Shown here piece by piece: positions 63,981-64,000 of a stretch of 64,000 bases of DNA. Location of the stretch: assembly GCA_021807595.1 (NCBI GenBank), contig JAKBCS010000004.1:17041-81040 (forward strand), read 5' to 3'. Under the pieces are notes generated by a model that was not told the origin of the DNA, made no database searches, and saw nothing but the letters and a program-made list of their open reading frames with translations. How positions within the stretch are numbered: the first letter of the stretch is position 1; the number at the start of each line of letters is the position of its first letter. The stretch comes from Planctomycetota bacterium (GTDB lineage Bacteria; Planctomycetota; Planctomycetia; Gemmatales; Gemmataceae). Both the position numbers and the translations under genes were made by a program.

Positions 63981-64000
63981 CTTTTCGGATCGCTTCTTAC

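Overview
GC-rich planctomycete-like chromosomal window (family inferred from DUF1559/DUF1549/DUF1501 genes, a kinase-WD40 fusion and the EF-Tu switch I type). Main content: dnaA, argH, lysA, a UbiD-family gene, a MoxR ATPase, an acyl-CoA carboxylase subunit, a glycosyltransferase/ABC/epimerase cluster, prfB with a programmed +1 frameshift, and a long translation/transcription block: tRNA-Thr-Tyr-Gly-Thr, tuf, rpmG, tRNA-Trp, secE, nusG, rplK, rplA, rplJ, rplL, rpoB, [two small genes], rpoC. The most unusual observation is a translationally coupled two-gene cassette inserted between rpoB and rpoC. Its first gene resembles a polymorphic-toxin C-terminal domain and carries an apparent one-base frameshift. 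Its second gene looks like a free-standing EF-Tu domain III-like protein. Other items worth a second look: a decayed AAA-ATPase/DUF4276-like pair, a degenerate REP-associated (Y1/HUH) transposase next to hairpins, several families of interspersed palindromes including one running into tRNA-Trp, a secreted protein with a receiver-like domain, a ModE-HTH/ModA-like fusion, and extended SecE, NusG and L1 proteins. All family calls come from reading the sequence; no database search was run.
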